In this document: positions 21,860 to 32,983 of the stretch, one piece after another | Layout: every line of letters starts with the position of its first letter | How positions within the stretch are numbered: the first letter of the stretch is position 1 | NCBI GenBank assembly: GCA_029204225.1 | Contig: CM055113.1 | Span: forward strand, 23,630,443-23,694,442 | Length of the DNA stretch: 64,000 bases | Source: Diphasiastrum complanatum | Taxonomy: Eukaryota > Streptophyta > Lycopodiopsida > Lycopodiales > Lycopodiaceae | Direction: 5' to 3' | Notes under the pieces: model-generated | The model's input: the letters and a program-made list of their open reading frames with translations, nothing else | What the model was told of the DNA's origin: nothing | The model's database searches: none | Made by a program: the position numbers and the translations under genes

Positions 21860-22216
21860 TCAATTGGAGGCATCGTGCCCCTTCTTGTCACAAAAGAAAC
21901 ACTTGACTTTCTTCTTCTTGGTCTTTAAAGTAGAAGGATGAGATGAGTCCTCATCTTCACCATCTTTGTCTTGATCCTTGGCTTTGTCTTTGTTTAATGC
22001 TTGAGAAAACTGGTTCTTGTTCCTTCTTTTATGCTTGTCCTTGACAAAGAGGGCTTTGTCACTTCCAATATGCTCGAGTTTGTTCATCCTAAAAAGTTTA
22101 TAACTTTTGCTGGAGCAGATCATGCTCGTTTTGATCCACTTATGGTCCTCAGATAGCTTGTCTCTCAGCGAGTTTGAATCTCTCTCCCAAATCTGAGTTC
22201 CTGCAAGCAAAAGCAC
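21860..22216 (-). pseudogene. Copia gag tail with zinc knuckle
   Basis: A charged lysine-rich tract (KDKHKRRNKNQF, DKAKDQDKDGEDEDSSHPS) precedes a knuckle beginning CFFCDKKGHDASN, with a stop in the place of the last cysteine region. The capsid part of gag is deleted, so the tail lies only about 50 bp from the primer site. Confidence 0.75.
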
Positions 22217-22258
22217 TGAAGATCTGATGTATACACCCTCACCTCTCTAAAGCATGAA

Positions 22259-22270
22259 GCTCTGATACCA
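22259..22270 (-). promoter_or_regulatory. Copia primer binding site (tRNA-iMet type)
   Basis: The minus strand reads TGGTATCAGAGC directly after the LTR end CTTCACA. Confidence 0.85.
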
Positions 22271-22995
22271 TGTGAAGTTTTTAGCATGTGTAAACTTCAC
22301 CACACACCCTACAGGATCTTACTAAGGTGTTGTGATTGCACAAGATTGATCAGAGAACATTATACTTGAAAAATCTATGACAAGAGCACAATGGCATACA
22401 TCTGATGAAAAAATCTAACTTTTCACTATGAGAATTGAATGTCAAATAATTCTAAGTGCTCAGTAAGGAAAAAAAGCCTGCTCTTGAGTAGAGAGAGAAA
22501 ATCAATGAAAGAGAACTCGGGTAGAGAGATAATGAGTCCAAATTACCAAAATCTCATTATTCACAATATGACAAAACATGCCAAGCTTTCCCTACATGAG
22601 AGAGACTCGAATTCCTACAGTGGAGTTGCATGGAAAGTCCACTTAACTAAACTAATTCACCTACCAGAGATCCACATGTGTAATTGCATGCATGGATGTT
22701 GCATGTACTACATGTCAACTCATAAAATTGCTTAGACGTGTGTAGATCACAGAAACCAATTTGCATGTTGCATGCACTGATTGCATGTGGCTTGCATGCA
22801 TACAATATGACATTGCATTCTATCTAAACTTCTGCATTCATCAAAATTGAATCTACCTAACTCAAATCTAACCTATACTAGAAGGTTATGTGCTCAATTC
22901 ACATCCTTTTATGTACAACTTGAAATATAGTGAAAATAACCTTGGACATGGCCCCAAACTCGAGATAGGAAGATAATATTTTAAAAATATTCACA
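22271..22995 (-). repeat. Copia 5' LTR, complete
   Basis: About 725 bp with matching ends TGTGAA and TTCACA. Its outer end interrupts the RT gene of a second copia element exactly after the codons for SLYGLK, so this element is nested in it. Confidence 0.75.
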
Positions 22996-23127
22996 CTTCA
23001 AGCCATATAGGCTCTTCCTTAAGTGGCAAACCTTGTCCTCCTCATCATCCTTGATGAAGCCCTCGGGTTGCAACATGTACATTTCCTCCTCCAAGTAGCC
23101 ATTCAAAAAATCATTTGTCACATCCAT
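22996..23127 (-). pseudogene. Copia RT fragment (outer element)
   Basis: Minus strand reads [20 protein letters not shown], then [20 protein letters not shown] and GLK, the well-known copia RT stretch (usual form DVKTAFLNGDLEEEVYMEQPEGF). Cut by the LTR at 22,995. Confidence 0.85.
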
Positions 23128-23519
23128 TTAATAGATATTCCACTTGAATAAAGTAGCAATACAAATGATCAATCTAATGGTTACAAGTTCTGCTACAATG
23201 TCCTCTTCCTCCTCCCCTTGTGCAAGATTGCCTTGATTTTCATTCCCTTGTGCATTCTTCTTCTTATAGCATTCGGAAGCAAAGTGTCCTTTCTTTCCAC
23301 AAAAGAAACACTTCAACTTTGCTTTGTTCTTTTGCTTCCCTTTGGAGGTAGATGCTCCATCCTTTGCCTCGGCCTCCTTGCCTTGGATCTTCGTGAAAGG
23401 ATGAGACTTCTTCTTGCCTTTAGATGTGAAGTTTGCTTTCTAATAACCATTATGTAGTGATAAGGACCCCAATCTTGTTTTGAGGTGTAGAATCCTACTC
23501 TTCTCGGCCACAAGAACAT
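23128..23519 (-). pseudogene. Copia gag tail and zinc knuckle (outer element)
   Basis: Contains CFFCGKKGHFASECYKKKN, a complete CCHC knuckle, preceded by a lysine-rich region in another frame. RT sequence follows directly, so protease and integrase are deleted. Confidence 0.8.
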
Positions 23520-23628
23520 TATGCAATTTTTGAATTGATGGAAGTTGATCTTGAATAGCAGAAGATTGAACTAGATTAGAGAACTCATCTCCTAATCCAT
23601 TCAAGATTACTTGTACTAGTTCATTATC

Positions 23629-24060
23629 TTAGATCTTTTCTCCTATAGATCCCAATTCTTTGTTCAAGGATTTCATCCTTAGGACATACTCTTGTCCATT
23701 TTCTCCACTTCCCCTCATGCTTTGCAAGATCAAGTTTCTTAGCATAAGCACTCTTGAAGTGTTATTGGATTCATAAATGTTCTTTAGTGAATCCCAAGCC
23801 TCTTTTGATGTGGTAAAAGAAGCCACCTCCTTCAAGAGGTCATTGCTTACATTTAACTTCAAGCAATATAGGACTAATCTAACTCTCTTCTTGTACTTTA
23901 GTTGTTCTTGGAGAGCTTGAGGCTCTTCCTCAACTCCTAAGACAATATCAAAGAGATCATGAACCACTAGTAGTAACTCCATTATTACTTTCCAAATGGA
24001 ATAGTTTGTGGAAGTTAGTTTCTCACTAGATTCTAACATATATCCACCCATGGATGTCAT
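23629..24060 (-). pseudogene. Copia gag (outer element)
   Basis: MTSMGGYMLESSEKLTSTNY starts a copia gag, with SIWKVIMELLLVVHDLFDIV, LYCLKLNVSNDLLKEVAS and KEAWDSLKNIYESNNTSRVL. This is the gag-polypeptide (UBN2-type) fold of copia elements, here about 144 codons long before a stop. The homologous gag at 32,984-33,514 is longer. Confidence 0.85.
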
Positions 24061-24598
24061 TTTGAATGAAAGCCTATGAGATACACAAAGTTCTCTTGAT
24101 AATCTCGGCCCAATCAATCCTAGTTCAACCTGGATGATGGTATAATAGATCAACTACAAATATCCTAGCAATTCACTCCTCAAAGAAATTGATTCTAGTT
24201 CAATTTGGTTTGATATTACACACACACTTAAGATCTAAACAAATCAGCCTTAAAGATCTTATCTAATGCTTCAAAATTAATTGCTTCAATGACTCAAATC
24301 ACTATTTGATCATTAGCATTCAATAGATTGAACCTAGATCTAGACAATGCACTAAAACCTTGAATCTTGGACTAGTATGCACTTTTTTGGATCAAAAACA
24401 CTTATGGAAGTTAATTTGAAGATTGTTGTACGGTTTCACACGTGTGGACAATACTTCAGCAGCCCACAAATTGATCCTGACCAAAAACAATGATGTTACT
24501 TCTCTCTTTAAACTCGGCCTCTCAATTAGAACTCAAAAACAACAAATTGTCAATGATTTCTCAAGTACTATTAATTATTGAGATCACTCTTAGACTTG

Positions 24599-24610
24599 GC
24601 TCTGATACCA
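24599..24610 (-). promoter_or_regulatory. Copia primer binding site (outer element)
   Basis: TGGTATCAGAGC on the minus strand, after an LTR end reading AAAATTGACA. Confidence 0.85.
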
Positions 24611-24850
24611 TGTCAATTTTCAGAGAAAAAAGACAAATATTGATTGTACTATCAATCACTAAGAGTTATTGATTGCCCAATCCAAAGATCTATCAAGTTC
24701 TAGATGTTAGATCTTGATCTAGATGCTTTACACTATGATTTTAGCAAGAGCAATGGATCAAATGATCAAACACATGGATGGGCGGCCTCACACGTGTGGA
24801 GGATAGTATCTGTACGGCATGTTTATAGAGAGTAAAGTACAGTAACTTAC
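24611..24850 (-). repeat. Partial copia 5' LTR (outer element)
   Basis: The 3' part of an LTR, with a TATA-like CTCTATAAACA near 24,820 on the minus strand and a CACACGTGTG palindrome. Its upstream part is replaced by the Ty3 LTR to the right; the exact join is uncertain. Confidence 0.45.
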
Positions 24851-25920
24851 AAATGCATTTCATTCATCAAAACTCAAGACAAATGTGGAAATCTCAAGGA
24901 CTGGATAACTTTGTAGTATATTTCTTTGTCCTGCCTATCATAGGACTAGTCAGGGTCGTCACTCTTGAACGCACTTACATTCTACATAAAGATGCAAGCC
25001 TAGAATGCTCTTTCACAGAACAGAGTGCAGCCCAAATGAACGTTCTATAGATTCTACTGCTACTTACTCTAAAAACGGATTGAAATCAGATTCTACACTA
25101 CACTGAATTGAGCTACATTTGCATAACTGATAAACAAGAAACAAGAACTAAACTACAGCATATTAGAAGTCCAAGAATCAAGAAAACAACCAATCTATTG
25201 ATTCTTGGACATCCCAAGAACATCAAGAACTAGATTGTACAGAGATATGCAAGAATCAGACCACAGATCCAGCCTATTTAGTTTACCTGAATGCTGGTTC
25301 CTACGTTAATCCACAAACAAGGAAAGAAACTAATCCACTCTACGAAAGCAAAAAATCTAATCCACTCTACAATCCACAACCACACACAAAAGGAGGGAAG
25401 GGCAAGATCATAAATGCATCACTCAAGAAACAAGCATGATCAAGGAGCTCAATGGTTGCACCAAACTCGTGAAGGCTCTTCTCATTTCAGCATGGAGTTG
25501 ATACAATTCACAAAAAGCTCCTCTTCGCAAAGAGGGAGTCTTTGAAATAAGCAAGAGAGCTACTTAGGTGGCATCCTAGTGGAATTTTCACATTTCACAA
25601 ATTACAAGTGGAATAATGCTCTCCACTAGAGGTCACCATCAAAAGGTGGCTCACTCTACTTTCTTTAAGAGGGGTCTACTTGCATTTATTACATTTGCTT
25701 AGAAATACTAGATCCTACATGGTCATTCCATCTTTTGGGATTCACCATGAGGCTTACAGAGTTATTGCTTGTTATTACTAACTAGCATTTCTCGGCTCTC
25801 ATACTCAGCTCTTAGTCTTCATTAGTCTCCTCTTCTCAGAGACCTCCTCGGTCTAAGGTGAGAGGTGCTCTTGAGTTGCTCTGTCCAAGTATCTTGGGGA
25901 TTCGTCAGAATCAGCCAACA
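24851..25920 (-). repeat. Ty3 LTR related to element 2, minus strand
   Basis: Starts at 25,920 with TGTTGGCTGATTC, directly after the polypurine tract ATTAGGGGTGGGATGA, and follows the element 2 LTR with clear divergence (for instance GAATGACCATGTAGGA and CACCTTTTGATGGTGACC are shared). The left boundary is approximate. Confidence 0.7.
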
Positions 25921-26210
25921 TCATCCCACCCCTAATGTGTTGCAGGACCCACTGCAACTCATATTGAATGATGTCGCTCCGCTTTGCATTGGCATTTTCG
26001 ATTGTCACTTGGAAAAGTGTAGATCCTCATTTGCTTACATAAAACCAAGTGCTTATTGTCGCCAGTCTTTATCACAAAAATTGTCTTTCACAAATTGTCG
26101 CAATTGGATTAGAATGTCTTATTACTATAGGTGGTTGACATTCTCAAAGTGGAGAGCTCTCAGCAACTTCACAACTTGCATGCTCAAGTGCTTTCCATGT
26201 GTCTCTTTGT
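25921..26210 (-). other. 3' untranslated region and polypurine tract of the minus Ty3 element
   Basis: Reads like 19,630-19,790 of element 2: GACAATAAGCACTTGG, TTGCAGTGGGTCCTGCA and ATTAGGGGTGGG occur in the same order. No coding potential of its own. Confidence 0.6.
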
Positions 26211-27602
26211 TTAGTCACTTGTATCTGCCATTGAAGGTTTCATCTTTGGTTTCTTGGCAGATTCTATCTTCTGGGAGGTCTGTATCCTCCATTTGCCTCT
26301 GGGTGTTTCCGTGGTTCTTCTCTCAGTTGAAGTTCCAGTCTCAAGAAAAACCTTTGATCTGCAGGTTGCACAAACTTTGATTATCAGTCTCAAGGGGATG
26401 GAGTCATCAAAAATTGGTGGTAGAAACAGTTTTGGATGGACAGTTTGGTAACGATAAGGAAACATGATGAAGGCTTGGTGGTAGGTGAAGGAACTGATAG
26501 TTCTACAGTTGTGTAGCCTTGGACCCTTGCAATGTCGAGCTTTGACCACCACTTGCTGGGTGAGGAGCTTGTTTTATTTGCAGGTTCATGGTTGTCTTCA
26601 TCTTTCATTTTCTGCAGCTCTTTCTTTTGATCCGTTACTTTTGGATCTCTTTGGACTTCATAAGAGGGGATTCAACTATCATTACTCCAGAGAGTTCCTT
26701 TTGATCAAGATCGATCTGACTCATCTGTTGCTTAAGTTTTGTCCTTTCCTCCTCAGCTTCTTGGATCTTTCTCTTTATTTGTTCTGGCTGCTTTGTCTGC
26801 TTCTTAGGTCTTCGTTTGACTGATCAACCATTGTAGGTGACAATTGGTCTCCGCAAGACATTTGCAATGATCTATCAGCTGCTTCGGTAAGACTATCAAA
26901 AACTGGGAATTTCTCAAAAGAACAGTAAACTGATGATAAACAAACAGATGGAAGGAAGGGTGGTGGTGACAACGATAGATGGTGTGGATGATAGACATGA
27001 GAATGGGCGCAGAAGGTAGGTCTGTAGAAATTTGTCAGACTCTTTCCGATCGTCGTATCGTCTTTTGATCTTTTCTATGGACTTCTTGGGCAGCTTCCTT
27101 GAGGGCTTTGCCAAATAGTCATCCAAGGCTCGGGCACTCTTTGTATCAAGAATCCTTGGTGTTGAACCCTCGAGCTTTGGTCCAGTAAAGATGTCGCTCT
27201 TTCCTTTTGGAGGGGATGAAGAAAGTCTCATAGTATGCTGCCAAGTCTCATCAAATGGATCTTGATCAGAAAAAGTGGTGATGGAGGTGAAAACAGTTTA
27301 TGAGTGGAGGGTAGTGGGTTAGTTATGAGGTTATACTGGGCTGTTGGTAAAACAAACTGTTCTAGAAAATGGTCATCAAATTTAAGAGATGATGTGGGGG
27401 GTATGGTGTTAGAAGTGAATGTGGAGGTGGTTGAACAAGCAAATGGAAGATGTGAAGGTTGGTAAGATGAAAATGGTTCAGAAACATAAGAAGGTGAGTG
27501 GGGCAACTGAGTGTAAGTGGATGAGTCCACGGTAGGTTTGCGGAGAGAGCCAGCTATGGAACCTTGATATGGCATGCCAAAACTCAGGAGCTTCGACATC
27601 AT
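26211..27602 (-). pseudogene. Extra 3' frame region of the minus Ty3 element, unknown function
   Basis: Three overlapping minus frames can be chained. The first (27,602-27,240) is Ser/Thr/Pro-rich. The second (27,231-27,000) has KSARALDDYLAKPSRKLPKK and KIKRRYDDRKESDKFLQTYL. The third has a coiled coil (KRKIQEAEEERTKLKQQMSQ) and later KWWSKLDIARVQGYTTVELS. At least three frameshifts separate them. Because it precedes the 3' LTR it occupies the place of the frame at 19,013-19,453, but I see no clear sequence match between the two. I considered a virus-derived reading and found no supporting motif. Confidence 0.4.
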
Positions 27603-27609
27603 CGTTGCT

Positions 27610-28530
27610 GTTCTACACTGATATGCCTACTTCGAGTCTACAAGACGTATTCCATATGAGGTCCATTTGTCGCTTTGATAGGAGAAATTCCTCTTAGTTG
27701 GATGCAAAAGAATACAAGATGGTAGATGCAAATTCTCCTCCATTATCTGACCTTAGTGCTTTGATTCGTTTTCCAGATTGATTCTCAGCATGCTCTTTGA
27801 ATTGTCTGAATTTGATGAAAGCCTCTGATTTCTATTTAATAAAATAAACAACTATTCTTTTTGAGAATTCATCAATAAAAGTAATGAAATAATTTGCATC
27901 TAGCAATGAAGGAGTTTGCATAGGTTTGCATAGGTCCATATATATCTGTGTGAACAATATCTAATAGATCTTCTGATGCATGCATATGGTTTGATCTAAA
28001 AGGAATCCTAATCTGCTTTCTAAAGATATATATGACAGACAAGGAGATCGACCTTACCAGAAGGATAGTCAAGATCAAGAACCATGGATTGTCTAGACAT
28101 GTTCAAAATAGATGCATGATTCAAGTGCCCTAAGTGATGATGTCATAGTAATGCTTTATTGACTAGAACAGAGGTTTTCAAAGCTTGACTAGACTCAGTA
28201 TAGCAGTGTGCCAATCTATATAAGTAACTCTATCTCTTGCTGAGTGCAAGGATCTTATTACTCCTATCAATAATCTTGCATTGATCAGATTTGAATTCTA
28301 CCTTATGACCTAAATCTGTAATTTACTTACTGATAACAGATTTGTAGAGAGTTTAGGAACATATAAGACCTTTGATAGTAATTTGAATTAATCATGTTGG
28401 AATCACAATCTTACAGTACCTTCACCTTCAATAGTGTGAGTACTATTGTCACCAAGATGAACAAATTTCTTCATGCTATAAGGCGTGTAGGAGTTGAAGA
28501 TCTCATGTTGGATGCAATTTTTTGGTGAGC
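27610..28530 (-). pseudogene. Copia integrase fragment
   Basis: Minus strand: RKQIRIPFRSNHMHASEDLL and HTDIYGPMQT (first D of the triad), then after a frameshift LDANYFITFIDEFSKRIVVY, KSEAFIKFRQFKEHAENQSG and ALRSDNGGEF (second D). The region towards 28,530 reads as decayed pre-integrase domain. RT and both ends are absent. Confidence 0.75.
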
Positions 28531-28690
28531 ATTTCTCGGCGAGCATGTCAAGGCGAGCAGAATTTGGCGAGCAATTTTAAGATACATTGTATGATGGCGA
28601 GCACTTCTTTAATATGAGGAATTATTTTTGGCGAGCAATATTATGATAGATTGTACGATGACGAGCACTTCCTTAATATGAGAAATATTC
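28528..28690 (+). repeat. Short tandem repeat built on GGCGAGCA
   Basis: Seven GGCGAGCA-like words in 160 bp. The last part is a direct duplication of about 65 bp (TTGGCGAGCAATTTTAAGAT and TTGGCGAGCAATATTATGAT start the copies). Related GGGCGAGCGGGTGCTC words occur near 30,265. Confidence 0.65.
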
Positions 28691-29169
28691 TAATACTATT
28701 TTTTTTCTGGTTTTAGGAATGAAGGTGTGGCAACACATTGACGATTGAGTTTATAATCTCAAATACATGAGCAAAGTACAATTTGTTTTAGGTTGTTTCT
28801 TTTTAGTTCAAGTTTATGAGCCAAATTGAATTGAATCAAGATTGTTTCATTCAAACAATTTTTTAGTGGCGAAGCTTGACTATTGAAGGCTTTTGAACCA
28901 TAGTTGCCCATTCTAAAACAAGTTCCATTTTAGAATGGGACTCCAAAAAGAAATAAAACAAAAACATATATTTTTCACAAAGAAAATAAAAAACAACTAC
29001 TTTGTAGACCTTGGTGTGAAGTCCAAATGTCAGTTTTCTCTTGACATTGTACACATTTATAACTTGAAAATTGTACACATATGTATGAACATAAATCAAA
29101 CTACAAATGTGGTTTTATTAGGCATCTACTTTCCAAATGCCAAACTTGAAGAAACTAGGCTTTGTGATT

Positions 29170-29640
29170 TTAGACAAACACATTTTTTTTTCAATTTTTT
29201 TCGCAGGCACCTTGGCGCTAATGCCCGTGTGCCCGAGAAAAAAATTTGCCCCAAAAAAAATTTCAAAAACAAAAAATTTTGCCCAAAAAAAAATTTTCGA
29301 AATTTTTTCTCGGGCACCAGGGCATAAGCACGGGGGGCACCAGGGCATTAGCACCGGTTATTTTTTTTTTCGAATTTTTTTTTTTTGAATTTTTTTTTTT
29401 TTAGGCACCCCTGCATTAGCGCCGACGCTAATGCCCGGGTGCCCAAGAAAAACATTTCGAAATTTTTTATTTTTTAAAAAAAGGGGCTCGAGAAAAAAAA
29501 AATTCCGAAAAAAAAAATTTCGAATTTTTTTTTTAAAAAAAATGTGCCCAAGAAAAAAAAATTCGAAAAAAAAAAAAAGGTTCAAAATTTTTTTTTTTCA
29601 AAAAAAAATTTTCAAAAAAAAAAATGAATTTTATTTTTTC
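29170..29640. repeat. A/T homopolymer region with GC-rich inverted repeats
   Basis: Runs of A or T of 8-12 bases alternate with GC-rich blocks such as CTAATGCCCGTGTGCCCGAG and its inverted form CTCGGGCACCAGGGCATAAG. One block, CATTAGCGCCGACGCTAATG (about 29,412-29,431), is a perfect palindrome apart from its 4-base centre. The lysine/phenylalanine-rich frames across it are artefacts of composition. Confidence 0.7.
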
Positions 29641-29649
29641 CAAGGCAAA

Positions 29650-29890
29650 TTTTTGACAAATCGACTCATAAGTGGCCTTTAATGAGTCTCATGACTCCTT
29701 GGCCGAAATACAAGAGGCTACCTCTCTTAGAAGTTCATTGATTACATTCATATTAATGCAACATAGAGTAAGATTTGTCTTCTTCTTGTACCTTTGCAAC
29801 TCTTGTCCACCTTGAGGCTCCTCCACCTTATCGAGGACAAGGCAAACAGGTCTTGGAGTATTAGCAATGACTCCATTCGAAGCTATTAGA
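29650..29890 (-). pseudogene. Copia gag fragment
   Basis: Minus strand in pieces: VEEPQGGQELQRYKKKTNLT, CCINMNVINELLREVAS and KESWDSLKAT, the same block as EEEPQALQEQLKYKKRVRLV in the gag at 23.6-24.1 kb. Frameshifted and truncated at both ends. Confidence 0.65.
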
Positions 29891-30339
29891 GTTAATGTTT
29901 AGATTAGTATCCCTAATGTTGCAATTTATGATTAATTATGATTATTGGGCCATGCTTGCATGCATTTTAAAAGGGCCTAAAAAGTTGTCTCCACACATGT
30001 AGAAGCTGTTTCCCCGTGGAAGAATAGGCCTAGGTAATGGTCTCAAGCAATGTGGTAATGGTCTCAAGCCCCTGAGCATACACAAAATCCTGAACGATAG
30101 ATTATGTGCTTGCCAACTTGTCAACATTCAAATGAAAATATATAACATCCAAACATAGTAGAATTGTTACCTTTGTAGTCTTGATTATGTCATCAAAGCA
30201 TAAAATGATACTTGAATAGGTATAAAGTGAAAAGATTGGAATGAAGGGTGAGCAAATGATTGGGATGAAGGGCGAGCGGGTGCTCAAGATGCTCGCCTTT
30301 GTCATGGAACTGCTCGCTCTATGAGTAATTCGACAACAA

Positions 30340-30738
30340 CCATCTATTGCAAGAGATTCTTAAACTGGTTAATGTGACTCTGAAGAGACTCACCAGTAGA
30401 CATCTTGAATGTGAAGAATTTCTTTCATAGATGTAACTTAGTAGTTACGTCTCTCACGTCATATAGTGAGTTCAGGATGTCCCAAACGTCTCTTGATGTT
30501 TTAGCTTCAACTATGTGTCCAATCTGTGTATCTGATATATTGAGGATAATAAGTGCGAAAGCTTTACCATCCTTCAATTTCCACTTTGACTTGTTGTCTT
30601 TAGGGGTTATTCTGTACCTATAACAATATCCCATAACTCACTGGCGATTAGCAAGGTCTTCATCTTAAATTTCCACAAATGATAATTGGATCCATTTAGC
30701 TTGTCTGCGATAAGACCGACTTTACTTTGAGAATTCAT
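30340..30738 (-). pseudogene. Copia gag N-terminal part
   Basis: Starts MNSQSKVGLIADKLNGSNYH, then LWKFKMKTLLIASELWDIV, a frameshift near 30,615, and KWKLKDGKAFALIILNIS, DTQIGHIVEAKTSRDVWDIL and FFTFKMSTGESLQSH. This is the DUF4219/UBN2 gag of another copia lineage than the gags at 23.6 and 33.0 kb. It lies about 200 bp from its primer site, as expected. Confidence 0.85.
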
Positions 30739-30931
30739 CTGGAACTTAGCCTGTCGATTGTATCGATGACGCTAAGATTTAGTAATGCCAACAATAGGAA
30801 ATCAATTCTCTGATACTGAAAGGTTGAAAGGAACTGAAGAGTTTGATATCAATTTGATATCGCGAAAGATATCAAGTATTAGAGCTTTCGCTTTGATATC
30901 AAAATAGTACTAGGTCATGAACATGAATAAA

Positions 30932-30944
30932 CGCTTTGATACCA
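30932..30944 (-). promoter_or_regulatory. Copia primer binding site (variant)
   Basis: TGGTATCAAAGCG on the minus strand, one base off the iMet consensus, after an LTR end TTTTTGACA. Confidence 0.75.
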
Positions 30945-31895
30945 TGTCAAAAATATGATAGATAATAGCAACGAAAATTTCCTATTTCAAGTGCATGACT
31001 ACCCTCTATCAAAAATTGAACAAAGCAGTAGTGATGGAAATCACGTTCAATCTTTAGCAGCTAACTTTGAAATCACTAGATGCTAAGTGATTACGTAGCC
31101 AAACATAAAGTATTGAATTCTTAGACAATTTTTATCATTTATAAAAACAATACAGAGATGCATGCATTCTGACATATACTGAATGCAATAAAAGATAGTA
31201 TTGATTCAAAAAAACAAAATCAGATGCTAATGAGCGCAAGACAATAGCGGATAGAAACTGTGCACTCTAAGCTCTCTCTGAGTAGCTGAGAATAAGTCTG
31301 ATAATAAGTAGCTATGCTGATAAGCAATAGCGCAATAGCAACTCTAAAATAAATCTCTAAAAGACTGAGCTAGAATGCTCAAGAGAGTTCAAGCTTGAAA
31401 GCTTGATAGGGAGCTAACTACAATACTTGCTGAACTTGATCTCTTTGATCATTTTTGTAATTAGATGTATGAATATGAATAGCCATTTATCCTAAGCAAT
31501 TAGGTCGTCAATTGTGATTGCCAGTTGGCTAATCTCCGCTGGCATCCATCCGGTTCCTTGTCATTGATTGTTGATAAGCGGAGAAATTGGTCATAAACAG
31601 TTTGTCTGCATAAATGAACCAAACTGTCACTTCTGCAGAAATGAACTAAAACAGCCATAGGCGACATTGTCGCAAAAAAATGACAATGTCGAGATTTTGC
31701 AAAAAGCCCGACAATGTCCTTAAATCCCATTTAGGATATCCCCACACTTTCCTAGAGTCATTTTCGTAACATTTGAGGCACTTTGAAAAAAGCAAAAAAT
31801 GCGACTCTGCATATTTACTCGTACATCCTGACATGCGAGAGTGTCGCTAAAAAGCGAAAAATGTGACACTGTAATTTTACTCATAAATCTTGACA
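30945..31895 (-). repeat. Copia 5' LTR (candidate limits)
   Basis: About 951 bp with ends TGTCAA and TTGACA. No second LTR of this family is visible in the window, so the outer limit rests on the terminal inverted repeat alone. Confidence 0.5.
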
Positions 31896-32340
31896 GGAAA
31901 AAAATGTGACACTGTTGTCAAACTTCGTATATTTCTGTAGACTGTGTACTCCGTGAACTCCATTGAATCAGACTATCTAATTTCATACAATTAGAAATCA
32001 TTAGAGAAAGTGAAAGGAAAGTAGAGATATTATTTAACTTGTAATAAGCATAGTAGGATCACAACACATAGTGCATTACTACTGTGAACCATTCTCAAGC
32101 ACAGGATCATGATCTGATAGTTGTTATTACAATAGCTAATACACAAATTCTCTATTTTCTTTACATGTGTTTGCACTGATGAATGCTTTTTGATAATTTC
32201 TTTCTCTATTACTAATACTCGTTCTCACGACTCATTCATAATATCTACCTTGAAAGAAGCATTGTTGTCATAGGTGCCTAAATGTATCGCTGCCTTTATG
32301 GTTGTCTCAAACACCTAGAGAGATATTCTTTTGATCTAAG
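31896..32340. other. No recognisable gene
   Basis: AT-rich sequence between two copia remnants. GTGACACTG recurs at 31,864 and 31,906, but I see no longer structure. Confidence 0.4.
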
Positions 32341-32347
32341 AAATAGT

Positions 32348-32968
32348 CTAAATCAACAATTTGTGTTGATCTCGTAACAATTTATTGTTGTGTTTTCTAT
32401 CATCATCTTTTGTGATCAAGCAAGTACCATCTTTAAAATCTACTTCTAGACCATCATCATTGAGTTGGCCTACACTTATTAGATCATTTGCAGTATAGAT
32501 ACAACTTCCAGATCCTTTGTATGGTACAAGATTACAAAAAGAGTTTTTATCACTACTCATGTGGGATGAGGCACCACTATCTAGCCACCATACATTAGAG
32601 TGCTTGAAAGAGGAAGATGAAAAGTAAGACATCATAAGTGAATCTTCTTTGTCACAAGGAGATTCATCTTTACAAGTGATGTTGGCTTGCTTTTTCCTTT
32701 TGTAGCATTGGGAGGCAAAATGCCCCTTCTTGCCACATGAGAAACAACTAACCTTGTACTTGTTCTTCTTCACATTGGATGAGCTTGGTTCCTCCTCGGA
32801 TGTCTTCTCCATTGCTTTTGTGTTGTCCTTGGAGCTCTTGCCATTCTTTTTGTCTTTTCTCTTCTCCTTGGATTTGGTGAAGAGTGCTTGATCACTTCCT
32901 CCATCCTTGAGAGACAATCTCTCAAATCTTGCCACTTGAGTTTGATGCCTATACTCCTCGGCTATCAA
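32348..32968 (-). pseudogene. Copia zinc knuckle and protease
   Basis: A lysine-rich tract leads to the knuckle CFSCGKKGHFASQCYKRKK and the protease active site WWLDSGASSHMSSDKNSF, then SGSCIYTANDLISVGQLND. The last segment skips part of the protease, and the frame ends where the rest of pol is missing. Confidence 0.85.
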
Positions 32969-32983
32969 GACTCCTTGTAAGGC

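Noticed and set aside
26211-27602. Endogenous pararetrovirus origin
   Set aside because: No viral movement-protein or coat zinc-finger motif is visible, and the region is joined to a Ty3 polypurine tract and LTR.
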